Position numbers and translations under genes: made by a program
Shown here: positions 1-6,796 of the stretch, one piece after another
Layout of the letters: every line of letters begins with the position of its first letter
Position numbering within the stretch: position 1 is the stretch's first letter
Notes under the pieces: generated by a model
What the model saw: the letters and a program-made list of their open reading frames with translations, nothing else
The model's database searches: none
What the model was told of the DNA's origin: nothing
Assembly (NCBI GenBank): GCA_947427325.1
Contig: CANEHP010000095.1
Coordinates: 1-8,740, forward strand
Length of the DNA stretch: 8,740 bases
Origin: an uncultured Clostridia bacterium
Lineage (GTDB): Bacteria > Bacillota > Clostridia > Oscillospirales > Ruminococcaceae
Direction: 5' to 3'

Positions 1-57
1 TCATCGGCAAAATTTGCCGAAAAGATGCGTGCCAATTTCTATGAGAAAAAGTTCTAA
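1..57 (+). CDS. C-terminal tail of an unidentified protein (partial, runs in from the left edge)
   Basis: Reading from base 1 gives 18 codons ending in Lys-Lys-Phe and a TAA at 55-57. The codons (GCC, AAG, CGT, TTC, GAG) resemble those of the neighbouring genes. The visible residues, SSAKFAEKMRANFYEKKF, are basic and helix-prone, and too few to assign a family. The stop codon overlaps the stop of the converging regulator gene by three bases, an arrangement common for tail-to-tail genes. It could still be a chance open frame, because only 57 bases are visible. Confidence 0.4.
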   Translation, partial: SSAKFAEKMRANFYEKKF

Positions 58-722
58 AGCTTTTCTAACTTCTTTTCACAGTTCATAACCATATTAAGCA
101 AAACCGAAGCGCTTTTTCCGTATTCCTTTTCCAGCTCGGGACGGCTTATGGACGGCGGCCGGACAGCCGCTCCTGATAAAGCCAATTCGGCCTTGGCAAT
201 GGAAACATTCTCTGCCGCTGTGGTTAATTGGTCGGCAGTTTCCTCGGGGATCTTAAACAGGTTTTTATCGTTTGACGGATTGGTTTTATAAATAAGTCTG
301 AAAGTACGGTATACCGCACAGGAAAAAATATCCTGAACCTTATCCATAAGCATACCGTTTTTGGTTTTGGCAAGCAGGGAGTATATAACGTCTACGCTGT
401 TGTTTACAAGCTTTTTTGCAAAGGCGGCGGACAGCTCTTCGGGAGACAGATTCCTTGCTTTTTGAAGCTCTTCCGCATCCGATATGTTCTCATTGGAGAT
501 AACGGCGCCGTTGCTGACAGGTGATTTTCCCAAAAGATAATCGGTGGTAACATTGTAGTATTCGGCAGCTTTCAGCAGAAACTCGAGTCCGCATTCGCGC
601 TTTCCGTTTTCATAGTGCGACAGAAGAGCCTGCTGTACTCCCAAATCCTCGGCAGCCTTCTTTTGACTTATTTTTTTCTCTTTTCTCAACAAAGTGAGTA
701 TTCTCGGAAAATCACTTAACAT
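54..722 (-). CDS. XRE/Cro-type helix-turn-helix transcriptional regulator
   Basis: A 222-residue protein. Residues about 5-65 form a typical HTH_3 (XRE) DNA-binding domain: 'LRKEKKISQKKAAEDLGVQ' followed by 'LSHYENGKRECGLEFLLKAA' and 'YYNVTTDYLLGKS', the usual end of the domain. The remaining ~155 residues are mostly helical and unassigned, so the protein is longer than a minimal Cro-like repressor and probably has a dimerisation or sensor part. The ATG at 722 is preceded by an AAGG about 11 bases upstream, which is acceptable spacing. The gene has its own strong promoter (771-799) and faces away from the histidine phosphatase gene, so the 195-bp divergent region may carry its operator. It ends with TAG, and a second in-frame TAG follows five codons later. 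Targets are unknown. Confidence 0.88.
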   Translation of the reverse strand: MLSDFPRILTLLRKEKKISQKKAAEDLGVQQALLSHYENGKRECGLEFLLKAAEYYNVTTDYLLGKSPVSNGAVISNENISDAEELQKARNLSPEELSAAFAKKLVNNSVDVIYSLLAKTKNGMLMDKVQDIFSCAVYRTFRLIYKTNPSNDKNLFKIPEETADQLTTAAENVSIAKAELALSGAAVRPPSISRPELEKEYGKSASVLLNMVMNCEKKLEKL

Positions 723-770
723 TCAAATATCGACCTTTTCCCTTATTTTTTGCGTATAAGCAGTGAGTAT

Positions 771-799
771 ATTATAGGTGATTTATTCCTTATTGTAAA
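771..799 (-). promoter_or_regulatory. Sigma-A promoter of the XRE regulator gene
   Basis: Read on the minus strand: TTTACA (794-799), a 17-bp spacer and TATAAT (771-776). This is five of six plus six of six consensus bases. The start point would lie near 764, about 40 bases before the ATG. Just upstream, at 800-815, is a small imperfect dyad (TTGG/CCAA) that could be an operator half-site pair, but nothing proves this. Confidence 0.75.
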
Positions 800-854
800 T
801 TGGCAAAAATACCAAAAAATAATTTAATCTTTGGTGAGAACTTATTTTTTATTA

Positions 855-884
855 TTGAAAATAACCCGATTTATGAATTAGTAT
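855..884 (+). promoter_or_regulatory. Possible promoter of the histidine phosphatase gene
   Basis: TTGAAA (855-860), an 18-bp spacer and TAGTAT (879-884), about 33 bases before the ATG at 917. The -10 is weak. It is the best match in the divergent region on this strand. Confidence 0.4.
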
Positions 885-916
885 AAACAAATTTCTGCAT
901 AAGAAAGGAAAACGAA

Positions 917-1525
917 ATGCAAAACTATACGATTTTTTTAATAAGACACGGAATTACCGACGGCAATTTAGAGGGCAAATATATAGGCTTTACGGATTTG
1001 CCTTTGGCAGACGAGGGCTATGCGGCTATAAAGAGAATGGCTGACGATGAGATTTATCCCGACGTTCAAAAGGTATATTCAAGTCCCTTAAAACGATGTC
1101 TTGAAACAGCGGAAATTATATATCCCGACAGATATGTAAAAATAATAGAAAACCTTTGCGAGTGCGACTTCGGAGAGTTTGAGGGAAAGACTCCCCGGGA
1201 GCTTCAGGATCTTCCCGAATATGCGGAATGGCTTAAAGGCGGCTATGATGCGGCAGCTCCGGGGGGAGAAAGCTACGGGGATTTCGCACTGCGCTGTATA
1301 GACGGCTTGGACGAGGTTTTTCACGATATGATGAACGAGCATATTTCAAGAGCGGCGGTAATTACTCACAGCGGAGTAATTATGAACCTTTTGGCGGGCT
1401 ACGGACTTCCCAAGGGAAAGCCTGCGGATTTTGCGCTGAAACAAGGGGAGGGCTTTGCCGTCAATCTTTCCACATTCTTATGGCAGAAAGGTCCTGCGTT
1501 TGAAATAATAGGAAAAATATTCTGA
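917..1525 (+). CDS. Histidine phosphatase family protein (phosphoglycerate mutase-like)
   Basis: A 202-residue cytosolic member of the branch-1 histidine phosphatase superfamily. The hallmark RHG is at residues 10-12, with His11 the predicted phospho-acceptor. 'SSPLKRCLETAE' (55-66) supplies the phosphate-binding arginine, 'CECDFGEFEG' (81-90) the usual acidic proton-donor region, and 'THSGV' (150-154) the second catalytic histidine. The length is normal for small GpmB/CobC-like enzymes. The substrate cannot be read from the sequence: alpha-ribazole phosphatase (CobC) is possible, but no cobalamin gene is nearby. The start is supported by AGAAAGGA at 901-908, with good spacing to the ATG. The stop codon touches the palindromic element that follows, which separates the gene from tex. 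Confidence 0.9.
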   Translation: MQNYTIFLIRHGITDGNLEGKYIGFTDLPLADEGYAAIKRMADDEIYPDVQKVYSSPLKRCLETAEIIYPDRYVKIIENLCECDFGEFEGKTPRELQDLPEYAEWLKGGYDAAAPGGESYGDFALRCIDGLDEVFHDMMNEHISRAAVITHSGVIMNLLAGYGLPKGKPADFALKQGEGFAVNLSTFLWQKGPAFEIIGKIF

Positions 1526-1607
1526 TACTAATTCTCGACTAAAAATAAACGATCTTTGCGGTCTGATTTTCGCAAGTCTTTGTCTGTTTTTAGACGAGAA
1601 TTAGTAT
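1525..1607. repeat. Palindromic MITE-like intergenic element
   Basis: Two 21-base arms, 1525-1545 and 1587-1607, are inverted copies with one mismatch (20/21): ATACTAATTCTCG at the left end, CGAGAATTAGTAT at the right. The stem continues imperfectly inward to a second perfect pairing, TTGCG (1556-1560) with CGCAA (1571-1575), around a 10-base loop. As RNA it would be one long hairpin. The ends are compatible with a TA target duplication (TA|CTAATT...AATTAG|TA) or with TGA on both sides. The element fills most of the space between the phosphatase stop and the tex ribosome site. It may also act as a terminator or processing hairpin, but it lacks a clean T tract. It is too short to encode a transposase. 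Confidence 0.75.
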
Positions 1608-1643
1608 GAAAACAACTCCGAATACAAAAGAAAGGAATAAAAA

Positions 1644-3803
1644 ATGGATATCAACGAACAGCTTGCAGATGAATTTAAAATAAGGAGGGAGCAGGTAGAC
1701 AACACCGTTAAGCTTATTGACGACGGAAACACCATTCCCTTTATTGCAAGATACAGAAAGGAAGCCACAGGCGCACTTGACGATCAGCTTTTAAGGGAGC
1801 TTGACGAAAGGCTTGCCTATCTGCGCAATTTGGAACAAAGGAAAAAAGAGGTTTCCGACAGCATAGAAGCAACGGGAAATATGACCGAGGAAATCTCACA
1901 GTCCTTGCAAAAGGCTGTAACCCTTGCGGAAATAGAGGATATCTACCGTCCCTTTAAGCCCAAAAGAAAAACAAGAGCCTCCGCTGCAAAGGAAAAGGGC
2001 TTACAGCCTCTTGCGGATTTTATTATGGAACAGACCTTGGCTAATCCTTTAAAGGAAGCCGAAAAGTACATAGATGAGGAAAAGGGCGTCGCTTCTGCGG
2101 AGGAAGCAATACAGGGCGCATCCGATATTATTGCGGAAACGATTTCCGACGATCCCGATATAAGAAAACTTTTGGCACAGCTTTATACGGAAAGGGGAGC
2201 AGTGGTTTCAAAGGCGGCGGACGCCGAAAAGGATTCCGTTTATTCCAACTATTACGATTATACCGAAGCGGTGTCAAAAATCCCTTCACATCGTGTTTTG
2301 GCAATGGACAGGGGAGAGAGGGAAGAAATTTTAAAAATTTCCGTCGAAGTGTCCGAAGATGAAGCCCTACGCTTTATTAACGGAAAATATGTCAGGGCGA
2401 AAAACGACTGCGGAAATATTGTTAAGGCAGCGGCAGAGGACGCATACGGCAGACTTATTCACCCCTCCCTTGAAAGAAGAATAAGAGGCGATTTAACGGA
2501 AAAAAGCTGCAATTCCGCCATTAAGGTATTTCAGGACAACCTTTATCAGCTTTTAATGCAGCCTCCCGTTAAAAATGCGGTTACCATAGGCTTTGATCCC
2601 GCATACCGCACAGGCTGTAAAACCGCAGTGGTAGACGGTACGGGAAAGGTGCTTGACACCACCGTGGTTTATCCCACACCGCCGCAGAATAAGGCGGCGG
2701 AAGCAAAGGCGGTGCTGAAAAAGCTTATAAAGAAGTACAATGTTACGGTTATAGCAATAGGAAACGGCACTGCAAGCCACGAAAGCGAATGCTTTATCGC
2801 CGATTTGATTAAGGAAATAAGGGACGAGGTTGATCACCCTGTAAGCTATATGGTGGTTTCCGAGGCGGGAGCAAGCGTTTATTCCGCCAGCAAGCTTGCC
2901 GCAGAGGAATTTCCGCAGTATGATGTATCGCTGAGGAGCGCAGTTTCCATTGCAAGAAGATTGCAGGATCCTTTGGCGGAGCTGGTAAAGATAGACCCGA
3001 AGGCGATAGGCGTAGGACAGTATCAGCACGATATGCCCAAAAATCAGCTTTCGGAAGCCTTGGGCGGCGTTCTTGAAAACTGCGTAAACAGCGTGGGCGT
3101 TGACGTAAACACAGCCTCGTGCTCTCTTTTGGGCTATGTGGCGGGCATTAACGGCACCGTTGCGAAAAACATTGTTGCCTACCGTGAGGAAAACGGCGCA
3201 TTTAAGGAGCGCAAGGAGCTTTTAAAGGTGGCCAAGTTAGGCAAAAAGGCATTTGAGCAGTGCGCAGGCTTTTTAAGAGTGCATGACGGAAAAAATCCCT
3301 TAGACAATACGGCGGTTCACCCCGAAAGCTATTGCTACGTGGAAAAGATGATAGAGCTTTTTGATTTGAATCTGAAGGATTTAAAGAAAAACGGCTTCGG
3401 AGGCATGGGAGAAGCTGCCAAGGCAAGAGGGATAAAAGCGCTTGCCGAAGAGCTTGGTGTAGGCGAAATGACTCTTGCGGATATTGTGGAGGAATTGGAA
3501 AGGCCCGGAAGAGATCCTCGGGACGAGCTTCCCCCGCCCCTGCTCAGAACAGATGTAATGGATATCAACAGTCTGAAGCCCGGAATGGAGCTTAAGGGTA
3601 CGGTAAGAAATGTAATAGATTTCGGTGCATTTGTGGATATTGGCGTACACCAGGACGGACTCGTTCATATTTCCCAGATTGCCGACCGTTACATTAAGCA
3701 CCCTCTCGACGCTGTAAAGGTGGGGGATATCGTTAATGTTAAGGTAATCGATGTAGACCCTGTCAAAAAGCGTATTTCTCTTACTATGAAAGGATTAAAC
3801 TGA
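1644..3803 (+). CDS. tex: Tex family RNA-binding transcription accessory protein
   Basis: 719 residues, a normal length for Tex, a conserved cytosolic nucleic-acid-binding protein linked to transcription and stress tolerance. The N-terminal Tex_N part begins 'INEQLADEFKIRREQVDNTV' and continues with 'DGNTIPFIARYRKEATGALD'. The YqgF/RNase H-like domain lies at about 313-440 ('IGFDPAYRTGCK', 'TPPQNKAAEA', 'IAIGNGTASHESE'). Helix-hairpin-helix repeats follow at about 485-550 ('NTASCSLLGYVAGINGTVAKNIV'). A complete C-terminal S1 domain occupies about 645-717 ('GTVRNVIDFGAFVDIGVHQDG ... ISLTMKGLN'). The start has AGAAAGGA upstream with normal spacing. No strong promoter is seen between the palindromic element and the ATG. 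The gene is followed after one base by the YcxB-like gene, so the two are very likely co-translated. Confidence 0.96.
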   Translation: MDINEQLADEFKIRREQVDNTVKLIDDGNTIPFIARYRKEATGALDDQLLRELDERLAYLRNLEQRKKEVSDSIEATGNMTEEISQSLQKAVTLAEIEDIYRPFKPKRKTRASAAKEKGLQPLADFIMEQTLANPLKEAEKYIDEEKGVASAEEAIQGASDIIAETISDDPDIRKLLAQLYTERGAVVSKAADAEKDSVYSNYYDYTEAVSKIPSHRVLAMDRGEREEILKISVEVSEDEALRFINGKYVRAKNDCGNIVKAAAEDAYGRLIHPSLERRIRGDLTEKSCNSAIKVFQDNLYQLLMQPPVKNAVTIGFDPAYRTGCKTAVVDGTGKVLDTTVVYPTPPQNKAAEAKAVLKKLIKKYNVTVIAIGNGTASHESECFIADLIKEIRDEVDHPVSYMVVSEAGASVYSASKLAAEEFPQYDVSLRSAVSIARRLQDPLAELVKIDPKAIGVGQYQHDMPKNQLSEALGGVLENCVNSVGVDVNTASCSLLGYVAGINGTVAKNIVAYREENGAFKERKELLKVAKLGKKAFEQCAGFLRVHDGKNPLDNTAVHPESYCYVEKMIELFDLNLKDLKKNGFGGMGEAAKARGIKALAEELGVGEMTLADIVEELERPGRDPRDELPPPLLRTDVMDINSLKPGMELKGTVRNVIDFGAFVDIGVHQDGLVHISQIADRYIKHPLDAVKVGDIVNVKVIDVDPVKKRISLTMKGLN

Positions 3804-3804
3804 T

Positions 3805-4332
3805 ATGGTTGAAATAAAGACGCAGTGGACAGAGGAAAACCTTAAGGAATATACAAAATACACTGCCTTTGTTAAAGGCAGACTGAGTAGGGTTATGCTT
3901 ATCGCCCTGCTTGTACTCTATGTTATAGTCGTTTCAGGCTGTATCGCTCTTTACTGTATGTTTAAGTACACCTTTGCCATTGTAATGGCTGTAGCTTTTA
4001 CCGTTTTTTTGGCGGTTTGCCTGCTGTTTTTTGTGCTGACTGTAAGGGATTTTGTAAAAACCAATCTTAAATCGGGCGAAAACGAAGAATTTGACAGTGT
4101 GCTGATAAATGAGGATAATATTTTTATTTGCAAGGACGGACAGCCTATAGGCGAGCTTGAATGGGATAAGATAGCAAAGATTTATACCAACGAAAAAGCA
4201 GGAGCGGTTTATTTATGTACAGCGGAAAATGCCGTTTTGATATTGGAGTATAAAAATATAGTCGGCGGCACCGAAAAAGAGCTTAAAGAAACGGTAGAAA
4301 AAAGATATGATAAATTATCAAAAAAAGCTTGA
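3805..4332 (+). CDS. YcxB-like two-helix membrane protein
   Basis: 175 residues. A short soluble start ('TQWTEENLKEYTKYTAFVKG') precedes two hydrophobic segments, about 30-51 and 55-80, and then a C-terminal cytosolic domain of about 95 residues. That tail has the pattern of the YcxB-like domain: a basic stretch, 'DSVLINEDNIFICKDGQPIGELEWDKIAKIYTNEKAGAVYL', then 'VLILEYKNI' and a charged terminal helix. The function of the family is not established. The ATG lies one base after the tex stop, and the 3' end overlaps the start of queH by 26 bases, so it is the middle gene of a compact operon. The family name is inferred from the layout and the 'EWDKI' region. Confidence 0.68.
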   Translation: MVEIKTQWTEENLKEYTKYTAFVKGRLSRVMLIALLVLYVIVVSGCIALYCMFKYTFAIVMAVAFTVFLAVCLLFFVLTVRDFVKTNLKSGENEEFDSVLINEDNIFICKDGQPIGELEWDKIAKIYTNEKAGAVYLCTAENAVLILEYKNIVGGTEKELKETVEKRYDKLSKKA

Positions 4333-4918
4333 CGAGATAATAGGCGGCATGGAGGGGAGAAAAACTCTTTTGCTTCACGCCTGCTGCGCTCCGTGCAGCA
4401 GCTATGTATTGGAATATTTAAGCGGCTGTTTTGATATATCGCTTTTGTTCTACAATCCCAATATATATCCCATGGAAGAGTATCGGAAAAGGCTTAACGA
4501 AGTAAAACGGCTGATCGGGGAAATGCCGTTGAAGTCAGAAGTAAGGATTATCGAAGGACGATATGAGCCAAAGGAATTTTTTGATATCGCCAAGGGGCTG
4601 GAGCAGGCGCAGGAGGGGGGAGAACGGTGCTTTAAGTGCTACCGTCTGCGTTTGGAGGAAGCGGCAAGGGCGGCTGAAAAAGGCGGCTTTGACTTTTTTA
4701 CCACGACCCTTTCCATCAGTCCCCACAAAAATGCGCAAAAACTCAATGAAATAGGGGAAGAGCTGGAAAAGGAGTACGGAGTAAGGTATCTTTATGCCGA
4801 TTTTAAGAAAAAAGAAGGGTATAAAAGGTCTATTGAGCTTTCACGTATTTACGGCTTATACAGGCAGAATTACTGTGGATGCGGTTTCAGCAGGGCGGCT
4901 GTTCGGAAAGACAGCTGA
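4307..4918 (+). CDS. queH: Epoxyqueuosine reductase QueH
   Basis: 203 residues of the QueH (former DUF208) family, the iron-sulfur enzyme that reduces epoxyqueuosine to queuosine in the tRNA wobble base as the non-cobalamin alternative to QueG. The diagnostic cysteine motifs are present: 'HACCAPCS' (24-31, Cys26, Cys27, Cys30), 'CFKCYRLR' (108-115, Cys108 and Cys111) and the terminal 'YRQNYCGC' (Cys190, Cys192). 'FYNPNIYPMEEYRKRL' and 'FFTTTLSISPHKNAQ' are also typical. The ATG at 4307 is preferred although it lies inside the previous gene with only a weak ribosome site, because 'INYQKKLDEII' resembles the usual family N-terminus. Met15 is a second candidate. No other queuosine gene is visible here. 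Confidence 0.93.
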   Translation: MINYQKKLDEIIGGMEGRKTLLLHACCAPCSSYVLEYLSGCFDISLLFYNPNIYPMEEYRKRLNEVKRLIGEMPLKSEVRIIEGRYEPKEFFDIAKGLEQAQEGGERCFKCYRLRLEEAARAAEKGGFDFFTTTLSISPHKNAQKLNEIGEELEKEYGVRYLYADFKKKEGYKRSIELSRIYGLYRQNYCGCGFSRAAVRKDS

Positions 4919-4928
4919 AAATTTAAAT

Positions 4929-4960
4929 ATATACAAGCAACAAGTATATTTGTAATTTTT
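4929..4960 (+). terminator. Weak candidate terminator after queH
   Basis: ATATAC (4929-4934) and GTATAT (4944-4949) pair around a 9-base loop, and a TAATTTTTT run follows at 4953-4960. The stem is all A/T except one pair, so efficient termination is doubtful. Confidence 0.35.
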
Positions 4961-4983
4961 TATCAAAAATTATTCTGTTTTCA

Positions 4984-5017
4984 TTGAATTGCTTGTCAAA
5001 ACGTGATAAAATAAAAT
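4984..5017 (+). promoter_or_regulatory. Promoter(s) upstream of corA
   Basis: Two overlapping sigma-A-like matches share this stretch. TTGAAT (4984-4989)-17-TAAAAT (5007-5012), and TTGCTT (4989-4994)-17-TAAAAT (5012-5017). Initiation near 5018-5024 would put an ACGGC-AAAAA-GCCGT hairpin (5018-5032) at the very 5' end of the transcript and leave a leader of about 150 bases before corA. Confidence 0.65.
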
Positions 5018-5065
5018 ACGGCAAAAAGCCGTCATTAACTTTATTTTGAAAGGAATGATAAAGCT

Positions 5066-5149
5066 ATGAATGCAGACCCTTGCGGGCAAAGCAGAAACTT
5101 AACCGAAATAAATTCTTACAGCGCAGGGGAATGCTTTATCGGCGTCTGA
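5066..5149 (+). CDS. Possible 27-residue leader peptide upstream of corA
   Basis: ATG at 5066, preceded by AAAGGA (5049-5054, about 11 bases away), opens 27 codons ending with TGA at 5147-5149: MNADPCGQSRNLTEINSYSA followed by GECFIGV. It lies entirely inside the corA leader and ends 22 bases before the corA ATG. Its 3' part overlaps a predicted stem, GCGCAGGG (5121-5128) with CCCTGTGC (5150-5157), so ribosome movement over it could affect folding near the corA ribosome site. It has an acidic-proline pair (Asp4-Pro5) near its start, reminiscent of Mg2+-sensing leader peptides in other bacteria. No homologue is recognised and it could be a chance ORF. Confidence 0.4.
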   Translation: MNADPCGQSRNLTEINSYSAGECFIGV

Positions 5150-5171
5150 CCCTGTGCGGAAGGGAGCTTAG
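5150..5171 (+). promoter_or_regulatory. corA ribosome site and potentially sequestering leader structure
   Basis: AGGGAG (5161-5166) sits five bases before the corA ATG, an ideal ribosome site. CGGAAGGG (5157-5164), which includes it, is complementary at seven of eight positions to CCCTTGCG near 5077-5084 in the leader. The adjacent CCCTGTGC (5150-5157) pairs with GCGCAGGG (5121-5128), with one G-U pair. These pairings suggest a leader that can hide or expose the ribosome site. No known riboswitch was recognised. Confidence 0.4.
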
Positions 5172-6149
5172 ATGCTGAATTTTTACAAAACAGAGGGAAA
5201 TGTTATAAAGGAAGTTGACGGCATAATGCCCGGCTGCTGGGTATCGGCTATTGCGCCAACCGAATCGGAAATATCAAAGCTTGAAACAGAGCTTGGTATA
5301 GACCGTGATTTTATCCGCTCCGCATTGGACGAGGAGGAAAGCTCCCGTATCGAAAACGAGGACAAGCAGACTCTTATAGTTATCGACTATCCTGTGGCGG
5401 AAAAGCCCGAGCAGAAGCTGGCGGAAAACAAAAATAAAAAGCAGCACAATTTTGACGATGATACCATTTCATACTACACAATGCCTATGAGTATCATTTT
5501 AACCGAAAACAACGTTGTAACGGTAAGTCTGAAGCAGAATATTATTGCGGAGGACTTTGCCGACAATGTGGTAAAAAATATTCAGACGCAGTACAAGACA
5601 CGTTTTATCTTTGCTATTTTACTGAGAATTGCGGGCAGATATCTGCAATATCTTAAGCAAATAGATAAAATCAGCAATTATGTGGAAAATCAACTTCACA
5701 AATCCATGAAAAACAAGGAGCTTATTCAGCTTTTGGGTCTTGAGAAATCCTTGGTTTATTTTTCGACTTCCCTTAAATCCACCGAAACGGTTCTTGAAAA
5801 AATACTCAGAGGAAGAGTAATAAAGCTTTACGACGAGGATCAGGATCTGCTTGAGGACGTACTGATCGAGGTAAAGCAGGCTATTGAGATGACGGGGATT
5901 TATTCCAATATTTTATCGGGTACAATGGATACCTTTGCCAGCGTTATTTCAAATAACCTTAACATAGTTATGAAGGTGCTCACCATTATCACCATTGTGC
6001 TGTCCGTTCCCACCATGGTATTCAGCTTTTACGGAATGAATGTGGGGGGACTTCCCTTTGCGGATAACGTGTATATACCTACGGCAATATCGGCGGTTCT
6101 GGCGCTGATTGCGGGAATCGTTCTTTCAAAAAGCAAGTTTTACAGATAA
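5172..6149 (+). CDS. corA: CorA family magnesium (divalent cation) transporter
   Basis: 325 residues, a normal length for CorA. A large soluble N-terminal domain (about 1-260) contains 'WVSAIAPTESEISKLETELGI' and 'DYPVAE', and a long helical region follows. Two C-terminal membrane helices (about 265-286 and 302-319) flank the invariant signature 'YGMNVGG', with GMN at 288-290 at the pore mouth. The protein ends in the basic tail 'SKSKFYR', typical of this family's cytoplasmic C-terminus. It should form a homopentameric Mg2+ channel in the cytoplasmic membrane, with possible Co2+/Ni2+ transport. Translation starts from a strong ribosome site (AGGGAG, 5161-5166). The gene has its own promoter and a leader with a possible peptide and alternative pairings. 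It is separate from the queH operon. Confidence 0.94.
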   Translation: MLNFYKTEGNVIKEVDGIMPGCWVSAIAPTESEISKLETELGIDRDFIRSALDEEESSRIENEDKQTLIVIDYPVAEKPEQKLAENKNKKQHNFDDDTISYYTMPMSIILTENNVVTVSLKQNIIAEDFADNVVKNIQTQYKTRFIFAILLRIAGRYLQYLKQIDKISNYVENQLHKSMKNKELIQLLGLEKSLVYFSTSLKSTETVLEKILRGRVIKLYDEDQDLLEDVLIEVKQAIEMTGIYSNILSGTMDTFASVISNNLNIVMKVLTIITIVLSVPTMVFSFYGMNVGGLPFADNVYIPTAISAVLALIAGIVLSKSKFYR

Positions 6150-6179
6150 TGCGTATACAAGCTTTTTCACGACTTTTTT

Positions 6180-6209
6180 ATGAATTATTTTACAAAAAAT
6201 TCATTTTCG
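6180..6209 (+). terminator. Weak candidate terminator after corA
   Basis: ATGAATT (6180-6186) pairs with AATTCAT (6198-6204) around an 11-base loop, followed by TTTTC. The stem is A/T-rich, so this may only slow polymerase. Confidence 0.3.
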
Positions 6210-6212
6210 GTA

Positions 6213-6241
6213 TTGACAATCTTTTTATATTGTGATATAAT
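6213..6241 (+). promoter_or_regulatory. Consensus promoter of tRNA-Thr
   Basis: TTGACA (6213-6218), exactly 17 bases, TATAAT (6236-6241): a perfect sigma-A consensus, as expected for a stable RNA gene. Initiation near 6248 leaves about eight bases before the mature tRNA. Confidence 0.92.
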
Positions 6242-6255
6242 TATTAAGTCGTGAA

Positions 6256-6331
<76 letters not shown>

Positions 6332-6332
6332 A

Positions 6333-6380
6333 AAAAATATACTTTTCTAAGCTTATTCAAACTCACAAAAGTATATTTTT
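6333..6380 (+). terminator. Terminator hairpin of tRNA-Thr
   Basis: AAAAATATACTTTT (6333-6346) and AAAAGTATATTTTT (6367-6380) are perfect 14-base inverted copies around a 20-base loop. The T tract forms the end of the right arm and the A tract the start of the left, so it could work in both directions. Confidence 0.75.
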
Positions 6381-6385
6381 ATAAT

Positions 6386-6760
6386 TAAAGCAAAGGGCGA
6401 ACTGTTAGAGCAATCCGCCCCAAGCTAAAAATCAAATGAATCCAAACTCCTGTTACCTTTTCTTTTGACGTGGTGACCCAGCAACGCACAATGGCTCACG
6501 CCCCTGTACTTGCTTCCGAGGTAGCTCAACCGAAAAGGTGTATATACTCGCTATGAAAGATGTTCAATCGGTCACGGCGCAGTTATTACGGAAACAGAGG
6601 AACTTGTTTCTTGCAGGAGGGGTTATTCAATTTGTACGGCAAAAGCGAATGGGGCCTTGTCGGAGTTTACTGTCATAAGACAGCTATATATCAAATCCAC
6701 TGGGGATTTAATATTAAGAAAGAGCCTTCAGAGAAATTCTCCGAAAACTCTTGAAATCTA
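6386..6760. other. Non-coding region behind the tRNA; possible large structured RNA or decayed gene
   Basis: About 375 bases without a convincing gene. It is visibly richer in G+C (especially 6465-6540) than the AT-rich sequence on both sides, which in such genomes often marks structured RNA. Foldable parts on the plus strand include GGGCG/CGCCC (6395-6420), GTGACCC/GGCTCAC (near 6473-6500), ACCTTTTC (near 6456) with GAAAAGGT (near 6533), and CTGTC-ATAA-GACAG (near 6669-6682). An open frame at 6560-6754 encodes 64 residues with a protein-like segment, 'GKSEWGLVGVYCHKTAIYQI', but has no ribosome site. It may be a gene remnant. A perfect minus-strand promoter lies to its right (6909-6937), and on that strand the GGGCG/CGCCC hairpin is followed by TTTGCTTTAATT, so a leftward transcript of about 500 bases is possible. 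Confidence 0.4.
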
Positions 6761-6790
6761 TTTGAAATTATGCTAAAATGTAAGCATAAT
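6751..6790 (+). promoter_or_regulatory. Tandem overlapping promoters for the small RNA / leader
   Basis: TTGAAA (6751-6756)-17-TAAAAT (6774-6779) and TTGAAA (6762-6767)-17-CATAAT (6785-6790). Both have five-of-six -35 and five-of-six -10 hexamers with exact spacing, offset by 11 bases. Start points would be near 6786 and 6797. Confidence 0.65.
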
Positions 6791-6796
6791 AACAGA

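Noticed and set aside
2553..3029. 158-codon minus-strand open frame inside tex
   Set aside because: It lies opposite the well-supported Tex coding sequence, has no ribosome site and gives a Cys/Tyr-rich composition typical of a shadow frame.
5033..5171. M-box magnesium riboswitch before corA
   Set aside because: The conserved blocks of the M-box aptamer were not found, and the leader of about 150 bases is short for that aptamer plus an expression platform.
6560..6754. A 64-residue protein-coding gene
   Set aside because: No ribosome site before the ATG, it lies inside a foldable GC-rich stretch, and no family is recognised. Kept only as a possible gene remnant in the region description.
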